DNA of 64,000 nucleotides, taken from the NCBI RefSeq assembly GCF_003369915.1, contig NC_046673.1:17902001-17966000 (forward strand), given 5' to 3'. Made by a program: the position numbers and the translations under genes. Shown here piece after piece: positions 11,032 through 22,326 of this stretch. The stretch is from Drosophila miranda. Lineage: Eukaryota; Arthropoda; Insecta; Diptera; Drosophilidae. The notes under the pieces were generated by a model, which did not search any database, had not been told where the DNA came from, and saw nothing but the letters and a program-made list of their open reading frames with translations. Position 1 is the first letter of the stretch. The number at the start of each line of letters is the position of its first letter.

Positions 11032-12327
11032 ATGATTAAGGATTTCGAGTACGAGTACAATCGAAAGCAGAAAGTTTGGGATCCCAACGAAAGACACACA
11101 CGCGAAGACACACTAACAGAGGGCATTGTGGGCCTAGCTGGCATTGTGGGCGTGACGGCGATTGTGACTGGTTTGGTATCGACGCGTGGAAAGCTGAAAT
11201 CAGCCGCCTCAAAGGTACGTTCCAATATCGCTAAGATTTTTGGTCGGCCACCAGCCGCACCCAAGCCAGGACCTCGTGCACCACGGCCACTGCTGCGAAC
11301 CCTGAATCCATTGTGCACCTCTTCATATGACAAAAAGGCCAGCACAGCGTCTGGTAACGAGCCCAAACAGCCATTGAAATTGACTGCAAGCACATTTGAT
11401 CGACAAGCTCCTGCGGCCGAGGCCGAGGCCGGAGAACAGTTGACTGAAGAAAAAGCAGAAGCAGAAGCTACAAAAGCAACGAATTCGCTACTGGCCCGCT
11501 ACCTGTACGCATCTGTTGACCAGTATCCAAAGCATCCAATTGATTTGTCGGAAGGTTGTGCTAAAGCTAAGCGAACCACCGCCCTACGGTTCAGGAGTAT
11601 TGTGGCACCAGAAGAGCAGCCCCTAGCACCCGTAACCGACAGCAGTACCCGCTCAAGTCCGTGTGGCAGCGCCCAACTAGCGTCATTGAAATTAGCTGCA
11701 AGCCATTTTGATCGACAAGCTCCTGCACCCGAAGCAGAAGAGACCATAACTGAAGAAGAAGCGGTGGTTGCAAAAGGATCGGATTCGCTACTGAACCGCT
11801 ACCTGAACGCATCAGTTGGCCAGTATCCAAAGCATCCAATTGATTGGTCGGAAGGTTGTGCTAAAGCTAAGCGAACCACCGCAATACGGCTCGGGAGTAT
11901 TGAAGCAGAGCAAGCCCCACTTCCAGTGCCCGAAAATAGTATCCCCTTGCCCACGACAGAAGTTGTAAATTTGTTTAAAAAATCGAACTTAGTAGCAGCT
12001 GAAATAAGTCGATTGGAAACATCTACGAATTTGGAACAATTTGCTGAGACACAGCGACCAACAGTGACGGCTGAAACGTTGGAGTTAACAGTGCCTGGAA
12101 CAGTGGAAGTAACAGAAATAAAAAAAGTCACCACTGGAAACGCGGACATAGCAGCTACCTGTGTAAAAGCCGACATAACAGATCCCACTGTAAACGAACA
12201 TATAACAGCCCCCGCTGTAAAAGCGGGCATAACAGTCCCCACTGTAAACGCCGACATAACAGCGTCCGCTGTAAAAGCAGATATAACAACGGCCGCTGTA
12301 AAAGCAGATATAACAGCCCCGCTGTAA
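11032..12327 (+). CDS. Unrecognised membrane-anchored repeat protein; C-terminus truncated by minisatellite slippage
   Basis: The ATG at 11032 has a good context (CCCAAAAATGA). Predicted 431 residues: a charged N-terminus (MIKDFEYEYNRKQK), one hydrophobic segment at about 31-49 (GIVGLAGIVGVTAIVTGLV), a basic Pro-rich stretch, then two related blocks of about 70 residues (about 116-190 and 219-290). Both blocks share FDRQAP, a Ser-Leu-Leu-x-Arg-Tyr-Leu segment and QYPKHPID...SEGCAKAKRTT. The C-terminus is a run of nine-residue repeats (V-K-A-D-I-T-A-x-A) encoded by 27-bp units. One unit is 26 bp, which shifts the frame onto a stop at 12327. In the other frame the repeats continue to a stop at 12482. 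A strong-looking splice donor (AAGGTACGT, 11214-11222) could allow an alternative form. The family and function are unknown. It lies 333 bp upstream of the carrier gene in the same frame, but stops separate them. AATAAA motifs at 12602 and 12612 could end its transcript. Confidence 0.6.
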   Translation: MIKDFEYEYNRKQKVWDPNERHTREDTLTEGIVGLAGIVGVTAIVTGLVSTRGKLKSAASKVRSNIAKIFGRPPAAPKPGPRAPRPLLRTLNPLCTSSYDKKASTASGNEPKQPLKLTASTFDRQAPAAEAEAGEQLTEEKAEAEATKATNSLLARYLYASVDQYPKHPIDLSEGCAKAKRTTALRFRSIVAPEEQPLAPVTDSSTRSSPCGSAQLASLKLAASHFDRQAPAPEAEETITEEEAVVAKGSDSLLNRYLNASVGQYPKHPIDWSEGCAKAKRTTAIRLGSIEAEQAPLPVPENSIPLPTTEVVNLFKKSNLVAAEISRLETSTNLEQFAETQRPTVTAETLELTVPGTVEVTEIKKVTTGNADIAATCVKADITDPTVNEHITAPAVKAGITVPTVNADITASAVKADITTAAVKADITAPL

Positions 12328-12450
12328 AATCAGATATAACAGCTACCGCTGGAAACGCGAAAATAACAGCTACCTCTGAAGAAGCAGACATAACAACTAC
12401 CGCTGAAAAAGCGAATAAAACAGCTATCGCTGGAAAAGAACACATAACAG
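12148..12450 (+). repeat. 27-bp minisatellite encoding nine-residue repeats
   Basis: About ten to eleven units built on TAACAGCxxCCGCTGTAAAAGC. One unit near 12311-12336 is 26 bp long, and this single-base loss creates the stop of the gene above. Confidence 0.8.
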
Positions 12451-12660
12451 AAAGCTCGAAGTTATCAGAGCGCGTTCAATAACAGACAAAGAGAATAAGC
12501 AACAGACCAACACAACACCAACACCAACAGCAACAGCCACAGACCGGACACGAACGACAACGATCGGAAGAGCAGCCGATCGTTTCATGATGACGAATTT
12601 CAATAAACAGCAATAAAGAGAGAAGAAAGCAACATCCAGCAGCAGAGTAAGAGCACTGTC

Positions 12661-15440
12661 ATGTCAGACAAGAAGAGCACAAGACCGGAAGAGAAACCAC
12701 AGCGCGAATCATTGTACGTGGGCAGGGGGTCAAGGCAAATCGGTAAGAGAGAAGATCCAACGGAGCCACCAACACCGCTCCCACCCCCGACACCCGAAGA
12801 GAAATTCCTGAAGAGAAAAGCACCGCGAGAGCCAAAGCCTGCCCCCAAGAACGATGATGAGCAACCAGCGTCAACGCTGACACGGCCACGAGTTGGCTCC
12901 AGCCGAGTGGGCAGCTCCGTGCTGATAGGGGCCCCCGATGAACTGCTCGAGGCATACGAGCAGGCGGTGCTGGAGGCCGAGGCCGAGGCCGAAGCCGAGG
13001 AGGAGAGCCAGCAGAGAGAGAACGAGCGTCGTGAATCGCAGCGACGCGGCCGCGTCCGGAAGCTCAGTCCACTCTCGACGCTCGAAGCCGTGCGTGACGG
13101 CCTCTTATTCATATTCGGCAAATTCCTAAGACTCGTACGGCGCCTCGACATGCATGGAGGCGGAACCGGGAACAACATCAACTTTGTGGAGGGGCTCATC
13201 GACTTCCTGGCGGGCTCTTTGGGTGCGTATACACACGGCGCTGCCGACACAATGGGGCCAATATCAACTCCTCTTGATCTCTTAGGCGGGGCCGCACAGG
13301 TGTACGTCTCGCAGCCGCTGGACACTGTCAAGGTGAAGCTGCAGACCTTCCCGGAGGCCTACAAAGGAATGTTCGACTGTTTCGTGAGCACGTATCGAAA
13401 GGATGGTATATTCCGGGGCCTCTATGCGGGCTCCCTGCCCGCCGTGGTGGCCAATGTGGCCGAGAATTCGGTGCTCTTTGCCGCCTACGGAGGATGCCAG
13501 AAGTTTGTCGCATTCATGGTCAACAAGGAGACAACCAGCCAGCTGACGACCACCCAAAATGCCTGTGCCGGCTCCCTGGCCGCCTGCTTCTCCACGCTCA
13601 CCCTCTGCCCCACGGAGCTGATCAAATGCAAGCTCCAGGCCCTGCGCGAAATGAAGCACTTCATTGAGCCCAGTCATCCTCAGGATATGCGTACGCCCTG
13701 GTCCCTCACGCGGTACATCTGGCGCACGGAAGGTGAGTGCTGGGGCCAGCCCCCACGTACAGCCACACGTCTTTTTGCTGTTGTCCCGCGGCGACACTCG
13801 AGTTCAGTTCCCCCGATTAGATTATCTTAGCGTGGCTTTTCAGCAATCAAGCAATTCCTCTCCATAATTCAGCATTATCGCATCGCAATGTGATGTCCGA
13901 TATGGACAACAAACCCGACACGACACTCCCCTCCACATGGCTCGACGTGATCGCTATGGCGTTGCCAGACAAATCTCTTTGGCGGTTTGTTTTTCAAAAT
14001 TGTTCTTCACATTCGAAATATTTGAAATTCTTGTCAAAATAATGCTAGCAATTCCATTTGGGGCACAAGAGCACACTGTATCCAAAAAGTTATATTTCCG
14101 CCTTTAAGAGAGTTTTTTCAAATCAATTTTCGTTCAGTACAAAGACAATTTCCAAATGGAGACAAAATGTTCCCAAATAGATTCTCAAATGACATACACA
14201 TCTCATAAAATGATTAAAAAACGGATAGAATGGTAGTGAAAGCTGTTTATAAACTCCCTAACCTTCCAACCGACCTGTGTTCGGAATTAAATCTAGAAAA
14301 CTGGAAGCGAAAGCCCTTCTCTGTACAATTTTTAGAATCTTATTAGAGTATATTAATGGTAGATTAAAGCTTCCGTATCGCTTCAATCTAATCGAAGCTG
14401 AATGGGTTGCTTGTTGTTTTCTGAATAATTTTTCTTAAACAAAAAGAAAAGGCGAAAGAACGCAAAATATTTACTACGCAGCTTTTGTATACAGCGAATT
14501 ATGAATTACTTGATATTTGATAAGAATATTCTCAGCCTCGTTGGCGGGTTCGGGGCAACAGGGGGAACATGCCACGCATAATGACCTAGCACAAGAGCGA
14601 GCGAGAGGAAGATAGGGGAAGTTTGTGGATAATACAAATAGTTGAGAGCGCCCCGCCCCGCCCCAATCAGTTGTCAAGTGGAAAGTTACTGAATCATCTG
14701 CTCTCCCTTCCTGCTGGCAGCTGACAGATCAATAGAGGGATTTTGGGGCGGGGGGACGCATGCAACGATTCGGTTTGACTGTTGATTGATGCTCCGTCCT
14801 TATCGCGGCCATGTAACGTAGTAATTTCCATAAATAGTGAACGAACGGAATGGCCTTCTCACGTGCCAATCTGTTTCCTTTTCCTCTCTGCTGCCAGTCT
14901 CCCATTGCATCAGTTATTTTCCACGCACAGTCCATTAATTGGTTTTAATCTCCTCCACGCGCGCACACAGGCTTGCGCGGCTTCTATCGCGGCTTGAGCT
15001 CGACATTCATGCGTGAGATGCCCGGCTATTTCTTCTTCTTTGGCAGCTACGAGGGCACCAGAGAATTTCTGCGCAGGTAAGAGACCAGCAAAACGATACC
15101 GGCAACCTGCAACCAGCAACCATTATATTAATTTTTGCATCTCTGCAGGAACAATGAAACCAAGGACGAGATCGGACCATTGCGCACTATGGTGGCCGGG
15201 GCCATTGGCGGCGTCTGCCTGTGGACCTCCACGTTTCCCGCCGACGTGATCAAGAGCCGCATCCAGGTGAAGAACCTCAACGCCAGCATGTACGCCGTCG
15301 GTCGTGAGATTGTACAACGCGAGGGCGTCCTCGCACTCTATCGCGGCCTGCTGCCCTCCGTTCTCCGCACCATACCGGCCACGGCCACGCTCTTCGTCGT
15401 CTACGAGTACACCAAGCGAGCGCTACATGGCACCCTCTAG
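12661..15440 (+). CDS. CG1628: Mitochondrial ornithine carrier (SLC25A15/A2-like), four coding exons
   Basis: Exons 12661-13222, 13286-13732, 14971-15076 and 15149-15440 give 468 residues. The first about 170 residues are a charged, Pro- and Glu-rich extension. The carrier domain (about 174-468) has the three family signature motifs PLDTVK, PTELIK and PADVIK, each at the end of an odd-numbered helix. YKGMFDCF...NVAENSVLF resembles ornithine carriers SLC25A15/A2, which exchange ornithine and citrulline across the inner mitochondrial membrane for urea-cycle, arginine and polyamine metabolism. The first intron (13223-13285) is 63 bp, in frame and lacks a stop; removing it restores [11 protein letters not shown], the usual carrier spacing, so it is very likely spliced. 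The others start GTGAGT and GTAAGA and end in CAG. The start is the first ATG after upstream stops. Ortholog naming is from memory. It converges with the RAP/FASTKD gene, 226 bp apart. Confidence 0.92.
13223..13285 (+). other. 63-bp in-frame, stopless intron of the carrier gene
   Basis: Begins GTGCGT, ends TTAG, 21 codons with no stop. The encoded insert would interrupt the conserved first helix of the carrier. The truncated copy at 280-342 retains the same intron, which shows that copy arose from DNA, not from spliced RNA. Confidence 0.8.
13733..14970 (+). other. Second intron of the carrier gene
   Basis: 1238 bp, GTGAGT to CACAG. AT-rich, with no convincing nested gene. Homology to the truncated copy at the window start ends within it at about 13948. 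Confidence 0.85.
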
Positions 15441-15666
15441 TGACGCGTGGGCCGCGGGCGGTCTTCGTCGTCGCCGTCGTCATCATTCAACAACTCTGCC
15501 ATAACTCTGTCACGCATATTTTTTTGTTTCGTTTAGTTAGATAATTTTTAGATATTAGTGGCCTGTCTGTGTACATTATTCAGATATCATATGACTGACT
15601 ATATATCCAAGCTGTTGTAATCGATATTGATTTTCTGCTGTATGGGTTGCCAATCTGCTCCTGGTC

Positions 15667-18118
15667 TTAGATTCTGGCCGCCTGGCGTAGACGACGCTTG
15701 AGGAAGTCCTGACGATCCGCGGATGTCTCCAGTTCACGCCATTCGTGCCAATAGATCTACGGAAAGCCAATGGGTATTATATGGTATATGTAGATTAAGG
15801 GTTGATGGAAGAACATGTACATATATAGAAAATATAAGATCAATTCGATTGGACCAAAGATGTGCAACAGATATGTTGTTCACAGCAGAAATATAATCTT
15901 CACTTAAGATCCTAGGTTAGGGATAGGTAGAGGGGGGAGGGCGATCGATGGGAAGGTCAGGATCAAGGGTAAGCCCAGAACAGACAGCTCCACCGTCTTC
16001 TTCTCTTCCTCATCGCTACGGCTAAGCCAAAAATCATTGTAGGGGCTACCCATCGGATAACCATGTCCTGTCAGGGAACGTGTGACTGCACTGCACCTTT
16101 TTCTGCGGTGATTGCAGTGCTTAGGGGTGCGATTTTTTGTGATATTCGGTCATGTTTGCCCAGTTATGCGACATCGTGGCACTATTGGCCACCTGTTGGC
16201 CTTGCATCGGATTACGAAGACTAAATCCGTGATTCTGTAGAATCCCCGTATCTGTATGGCTGCTTTGTAGGGACTTTTTGGAACTTATGTTAGAGCCACT
16301 CACCACCACCGGCTGATGGCCCAATTGCTTGAGCTGTTTCAGCTTCATCGCCAGCTGTCCCGTATGCCGGTCCTTGTCCCGTATCACATTGTTCCAGCCG
16401 GCAACCACCACGATCACGGTGGCCAGATGCTCATCGTGCTCCCTGTCAGCGCCGAGCAGATGCCGCCTGGTGAGGATCACGCCGCTGTAGTCCTGCGGAC
16501 AGTCCGCAGCGACGGGGAGTGCACGCTGCTGACGGCGATCATAGCAGAGGACCAGATCACAGCGCTCGTACTGGGGCAGGATGTGCTTGAAGCTGAGGTG
16601 CCGGTAGAGGTCGGAAGCCGCGTCCCGGATGTCCACCAGAATGCGATCGGTCTTATTCAGCTTAAAGCGTCCCTCCCGATCGGGTATGTACTGCGTGTAG
16701 AGCTTTCCCATCTGCTGGAGCTGCTTTTCGGTGAGTAGGGAGCCCTTGTACACATCTCCGCCCAGCAGACGGGCACATCCATCCAGGTGGAAGTACTCCC
16801 GACCGGGCAGGCCGCCGCGGTAGGCATGTTGAAGAAAGCGTGGCTCGAGGGCCACTCCGAGCAGCTCTGCATCGTAGACACCCCGCATGGTGAGGAACTG
16901 GAGGCAGTTGCTGAAGCAGCGTGGGTACCGCATGATCTCGTCCAGGCGTTGGCGCATCAGATCGGGCAGCCGCTCGGCGAGGCGCCTTTCCACACCGGAC
17001 TCACTCTCCAGGTTGAACAGGGCCATGACCAGGCCTATGCGCTCCATGTCCTTGAGGCGGGCCTGGTCCAGCTCCTTCTCGAAACGCTGGAGGATGCGTT
17101 CGATGAGCCGGTCATCACAGGTCTGCAGCTCGCAGCCGAGCAGAGCCATGTGGAGGCAGGCCAGCAGGGAGACGCGCTCCACCTGCGGCTCCAGGGCGCG
17201 AAGCAGCCGGATCAGCGGCTCCACCTGCGGCAGCTTGCTGCTGTAGCGCAGAACTTTTAACAGGGACACCAGCGTGATGTCCTCCACGGTGTCCAGCTCT
17301 CTGGTTAGTCTAGCGAAGAGCTGGTCGAGCAGCTCGGGATTCCGAATCTGCGTCTGGGTCTTAAAGAAGCCCATGGCCATGACGCCCAGCTCCTGGAGCG
17401 TCATCTGATCGATACAGCGGGCCAGATTCATCTCAAAGTCGAACATCTCGAAGACGGGGCGCCGCAGCAGATTGCAGAGGAACATGGACTGGACCAGCTG
17501 CTCCGGCGGCAGCTTTCGCACCTTGCGGCCCAGTTTCTTGAGGGCCAGCCACACGCACTCCCCGATCCTGGCCAGACCAAGCTGGTACCAGGCATCACTC
17601 ACCAGCAGCAGCTGCCCCGTGGGCCAACGTTCGATCCTTCGACAGCACTCAATATCCAGTGTGTTCCACAACTCCATGTAGTTTCGTGTCTTGGTCGATT
17701 CTGGTGTCGGCAGCTGGCCCAAGGCCCGCAGTGTGTCCAGCAGCTGGTCGTCGGACAGATGGTGCATCTGCTCGCAGTATATGCGGGCAAACGCATCGAA
17801 CTGTGGTTCACTGATCTGCGTGTCCGTACCCGCACAATGCTGGACGAGGGCCAGGAAGTTCGCGTGCAGAGCGTCGGGACTGAGGTTCCTGTTCGGCTCC
17901 AGATAGCCATCCGTGGTGGCCTCCTGCAAGGGGATGTCGGTGGGCCTTAGGATTTGATAGGGTTTCAGGGACTCTGCCAGAATGCTGTGGGCGAACTGAT
18001 TCTCCTTGTCCGCGAAGATTTTCGCCGGTAAAATCACGGATGTGCGTATGTTACGGTACAGAAGTCGGGGTGCCTGGCGCCCTACACTACGGCAGAGGCA
18101 ATTGACGCGTGTCCACAT
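15667..18118 (-). CDS. FASTK-family mitochondrial RNA-binding protein with C-terminal RAP domain
   Basis: Two exons, 18118-16304 and 15756-15667, give 634 residues. The start is ATG 18118 (MWTRVNCLCRSVGRQAPRLL), a basic, acid-poor N-terminus that looks like a mitochondrial targeting peptide. The middle is helical and Leu-rich like FAST domains. The C-terminus (about 566-630) is a RAP domain whose core QPVV|IYWHEW is rebuilt only when the 547-bp intron (donor GTGAGT at 16303, acceptor CCGTAG at 15757) is removed. Unspliced, the frame runs on to a stop at 16121 and loses the end of RAP. FASTK proteins act in mitochondrial RNA processing and stability. In D. melanogaster the likely ortholog is CG2124, but I am not certain. 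Two housekeeping-type core promoter motifs lie upstream. Confidence 0.88.
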
Positions 18119-19550
18119 GATTCTACACAAATTAATGGCTTCTATTCATTTATCCTGAGCTTTGTTCTTTTAAAGCGCGTTATGAAAATAGGAGGAACAG
18201 AAATAGAAGCGAAGGAAAATCAGCTGTTTTTGGAGGAGCTGCCACATCGCTGGAAAGATAATACATTTTTATTCATTCAAAGGAAAACTACAAATCATAT
18301 AGAGAATGGAAAAAATATTAAATTTTCATAAGCAGCTAAGAGATTACTTTTATATTTCATTGAATTGAATCCACTAAATACTTGATTTAACTATAAATGC
18401 TATCGGATTCAACAGATTGATTATGTTAGGGCTGCCACATCACTAGAAAAATATGGTTTAAGCGATTATCTTAGTTTTGACCCAAAAAGAAAAACCTTTT
18501 GAAAACAAGACACCTCACACCACCCAATCCACTTTTTCTCCAACTCTTCATCACCAAAAAGCATTTCAAAGCGTTTGAAGCGTTTAATATTTTTTTAAGG
18601 CTTCCACTTAGCTAGAAAACGCGTTAGGAAATTCAAAAAGGCGATATCCACAAGCGAAACGACTATCGCTTAGATTCCCTTATTCCTTGATTTTAATCTA
18701 AAAACTGGTTGCAAGACGTGAAAGAAAAGTGTAAAGAGGACCAATTTCGCATGATTTCGTTGAAATAAAATTACGTAACAGATCCAAGTCGATATTTTCC
18801 AACACTTTAACGATTAAGTGTACGAAATTGGTAAAAATAAATCGGAATGATTGCCAGACTGTTGACGGAAACAGCTGTTTAATATTGTAGTTGTGTGCAG
18901 CAGGAGACGCGTCGTTTACCTCGAGCTCAATTTTACAATAATGCTCTCGTTCAGGTAAAACTAAGTTATATTTTCTTTTGTTCGGGCTATCTAGTGGTTA
19001 CCAGAAAAGATATTCGCTGGCTCATAAATAAGGTAAGTGCTTATAAACAAAACAGTACATACACGCATATGCAGGCCCAGCCCATTTGGCATTTGCAACC
19101 GATCCTACAAGGCCTATCTATACCCTCTAGTACCAGGCAACTAGTTCCGCACTGGTGCCGCACTAGCTACCATTCTCACCTCCCTGGTTCCAGATCGATT
19201 ACCCGCAATGTATTTCAGCGGAGAATTTAATGCATGTCCTAGGGCGGAACCACCCCTGGTTCCCGCTCGATTACCCTTCGATTACCCGTAGCTAGTTGCT
19301 CAGGAGGTAGTTCCGAACTAGTTACCAGTAGAAAGCCAGACATACATACATATAATCATGGATTTCCATCAGCTGTTTTTGATTTCCATGCAGTTTCGCA
19401 TACTAAGTCGCAACAGTGCTCAAAATCACACTTCCACGACTTGGTTTAACGAGTTTTTCCTCAAAAGTCTAGTCCCAAACATTTATACTGGGACTACGGC
19501 ATGCGTCTTGCCGGAAAAAGAAAGATGAAGAAAGGGCTGATTAATAAAAA
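18119..19550. other. Intergenic DNA upstream of the RAP/FASTKD gene
   Basis: AT-rich, no gene recognised. Contains the two motif-7 matches, and at 19190-19300 a small repeated stretch (GATTACCCG, CTGGTTCC). Confidence 0.5.
18245..18252. promoter_or_regulatory. Motif-7-like core promoter element (CATCGCTG)
   Basis: CATCGCTG fits the Drosophila housekeeping motif CAKCNCTR. It lies 127 bp upstream of the RAP/FASTKD start; a second match, CATCACTA, is at 18438-18445, each preceded by GCTGCCA. Confidence 0.4.
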
Positions 19551-20765
19551 ACGGGAAAGTATAAAGTGGTGAAAGTGGATGCGTGTAACGTCCAGAAGGA
19601 AGCGTTTCCGACCCCATAAAGTATATACAGTATGTACATATGTATATTCTTGATCAGCATCAATGGCGTCTGTCCGTCCCTATGAGCGCCTAGTTTTCAA
19701 AGACTATAAGAGCTAGAGCAACGACATTTTGTATCCAGACTTCTGTGATATCGAACTTGCACAAGTGTATTTCAAAACTTCACCCCGCCCCCTTCCGCCC
19801 CCACAAAGGATGAAAATCGGTGGCATCCACAATTTTAAAGATACGAAAAAACCAAAAACGCAGAATCGTAGAGAATGACTATTTATTCTAGACTGCAGAG
19901 TCTGGACCTGCCCGTATCATTATTATAGCCAGAATGAAGAACACAGTTTCATTTTCTCACGCTCTGTCTCTTTCTAACACACAAGTTTCATGGTCGGCTT
20001 TGCCTATCGCTAAAAGTGAGCGACTAGATCTCAGAGACTATAAAAGCTAGAGCAATTAAATTTAGTATCCCCACTCCTGTGATATCGAACCAGCACAAGT
20101 GTATTTTAAAATTTCGCCCCACCCCCTTCCGCCCCCACAAAGGATGAAAATCGGTGGCATCCACAATTTTAAAGATACGAAAAAACCAAAAACGCAGAAT
20201 CGTAGAGAATGACTATTTCTTCTAGACTGCAGAGTCTGGACCTGCCCGTATCATTATTATAGCCAGAATGAAGAACACAGTTTCATTTTCTCACGCTCTG
20301 TCTCTTTCTAACACACAAGTTTCATGGTCGGCTTTGCCTATCGCTAAAAGTGAGCGACTAGATCTCAGAGACTATAAAAGCTAGAGCAATTAAATTTAGT
20401 ATCCCCACTCCTGTGATATCGAACCAGCACAAGTGTATTTTAAAATTTCGCCCCACCCCCTTCTGCCCCCGCAAAAGACGAAAATCTGTGGCATCTACAA
20501 TTTTGAAGATACGGGAAAATTAAAAATGCACAATCATAGAGAATGACCACATTGCCATTGTTATTGTAACCAAAAGGGACAAATCAATTTGCAGTAGCTA
20601 CGCAGCGACCGATGACACGTTCTGACTGATTTTCTGTCTCTCTCGCACGCACTCTTTGTCGTGTCGTCAAAGCGCCGTCTGGCGGAAGAGAGCCATACTG
20701 ACTATGTATCGGGTATAAATGTAGAGTTGCGGTCGCAGCAGCAACTCACATCGTTCCCCCTCGTT
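19551..20765 (+). mobile_element. DINE-1/INE-1-type element, copy B, with an internal 334-bp tandem duplication
   Basis: It shares with copy A the GTAACGTCCAGAAGGAAGCG and CCGACCCCATAAAGTATATA blocks, the GATCAGCATCAATGG stretch, the GCTAGAGCAA repeats, GTATCGGGTATAA near the 3' end and the same 3' hairpin GAGTTGC-N10-GCAACTC (20724-20747). The 5' end is truncated or diverged. A 334-bp unit (about 19781-20114) is repeated almost perfectly at 20115-20448, so the duplication is young. No coding capacity. Confidence 0.75.
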
Positions 20766-20899
20766 TTTTTGTATTTCCCTTTTTTCAATTCTCACGCCAA
20801 CACCACCCTTTTTATCTCGCTCCCTTCCGTCAGATCTCGCACACTGCACGAAGAATAGCGTGAGTGTGTGCGTCGCCACTGCAATTTAGTTTGTTCCGT

Positions 20900-21127
20900 C
20901 TGGCTATAATAATGATCCGATCTGATCCAGACTCGTCAATCTGGTAGATATGGTCATTCTCTATGATTCTGCGTTTTTGCTTTTCTCGACTCGGTTATTT
21001 ATGCTGATGAAGAATATATGTATATACTTAATGGGGTCGGAAACGCTTCCTTCTGGACGTTACACACATCGACTTTCACCACAAATGTAAAATATATCCC
21101 TATACTTTTCGAGTAACGGGTATAATA
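20900..21127 (-). mobile_element. DINE-1/INE-1-type fragment, copy C, inverted
   Basis: The reverse complement reads from the TACCCGTTACTCG end through GTAACGTCCAGAAGGAAGCG and GACCCCATTAAGTATATAC to internal sequence. It lies 135 bp from copy B in the opposite direction. Confidence 0.7.
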
Positions 21128-22326
21128 AAACAACCGCGACTCCGTTGTTCGTCAATGCTTCGGACAATGCTAAGTCCGTCCCAGAATTCAACAACAATAT
21201 ACACAGTCTTTGTCGAGCTGCAGAAAAGAATTGACTTTCGGTCCGAAAACGCAAAGGTCCCAAGAATCCGGTCCAAGGTTGGATCCGGTCTTAATGCCCT
21301 TCTCACATTAGACTTTTCTAACTTACTAGCTGAAAGAACAGTAGCAGCCTTATGGGAAAATCATGCAGTGAGAACGAGAGAAACATATGCATCAGCATTT
21401 CTTTCCAGTTGAGCTGGGAGCAGCGATGCGGCAGAGATTATAAATTGTTCCCCTTTTAGATACAATTTTTCCGACTTACTGGCTGCGTCCCTGCATCATC
21501 CCTGATACGATCGAAGCTTTAAGCGTAAAAATAGTATGCCCCTTAATCTTATTACATGCTGGATTTTTGGCTTATACCGATATGACTTGTCCGGTCTTCA
21601 ATTTCTGGCCCAAGCTTTTTCGAGACCTTGACTAGAAATCAAGTTCGCCACAACGATAAATTTTTGCTAGTGTTTGTGGTGTGTTGGGTCACCAACAGGA
21701 ACAGCTGATTCCAATAATATCGTTTCTTTGCTGCTGCGCTGCCACCCAGATCGACTAAGAATCCAGTCCCAGAACCCCCAAATTAGGTATGCAAAAAAAA
21801 TCAAATTTAGTTTAGTTTTTACTAAATTGAATTTCGATTCAACTAATTAACCCATCTCTCTTGAAATAATTGTATTTGTTGGGACTGGCTAAAGCATACA
21901 TATATTTCTCTCGCTCACACTGCATGATTTTCCTATACCATTTTTGTCTGTTGTCACTGCCTTGCATTGAAATGTAGCGCAGAAGCAGGTGACTGAAGCA
22001 GATGTTTTTCTGCCAGGCGGTGCTGCCAGACCGCTTGAATAAGTAGAATATCGATTAATTTATGTACATATATCGATATATGTATATTGCTCTGCTGTGC
22101 ATGCCCCAAGCGAGAAATTTCAATGCTAGCGATGGGCGATTGTTGTTGTTCCGTTGATGGAAATTCGCTTAAATCAAAATTAATGAATTAAATTCTGACC
22201 GACTATACACTTTTTAGAAAGAGATTTCGTTAGTGTTGAAATGCTGCTGCCAAAACACGTCTCTGTCTTTTGCCCATGCCCTTGACAGCGACTGCCAATG
22301 CGCCATCGGAACGGATTCGGGTTAAA
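21128..22326. other. Intergenic DNA and promoter region of the MADF gene
   Basis: No gene recognised. An 85-codon open frame at 21155-21412 looks coding-like in part but matches nothing I know. The last 300 bp contain a DRE and the probable 5' UTR. Confidence 0.4.
22071..22078. promoter_or_regulatory. DRE (TATCGATA) upstream of the MADF gene
   Basis: A perfect palindromic DREF site 249 bp before the proposed start codon, with a near match (TATCGATT) at about 22050. DREF/BEAF sites are typical of housekeeping promoters in Drosophila. Confidence 0.5.

Noticed and set aside
12600..13331. Long minus-strand open frame opposite the carrier gene
   Set aside because: It is a shadow of the plus-strand coding exon; no domain, no splice logic, and the plus strand has clear carrier motifs.
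11032..15440. The repeat protein as the N-terminus of the carrier
   Set aside because: Stops lie between 12327 and 12661 in all useful paths, AATAAA signals intervene, and the carrier starting at 12661 has the expected length (468 against about 459 remembered for the ortholog).
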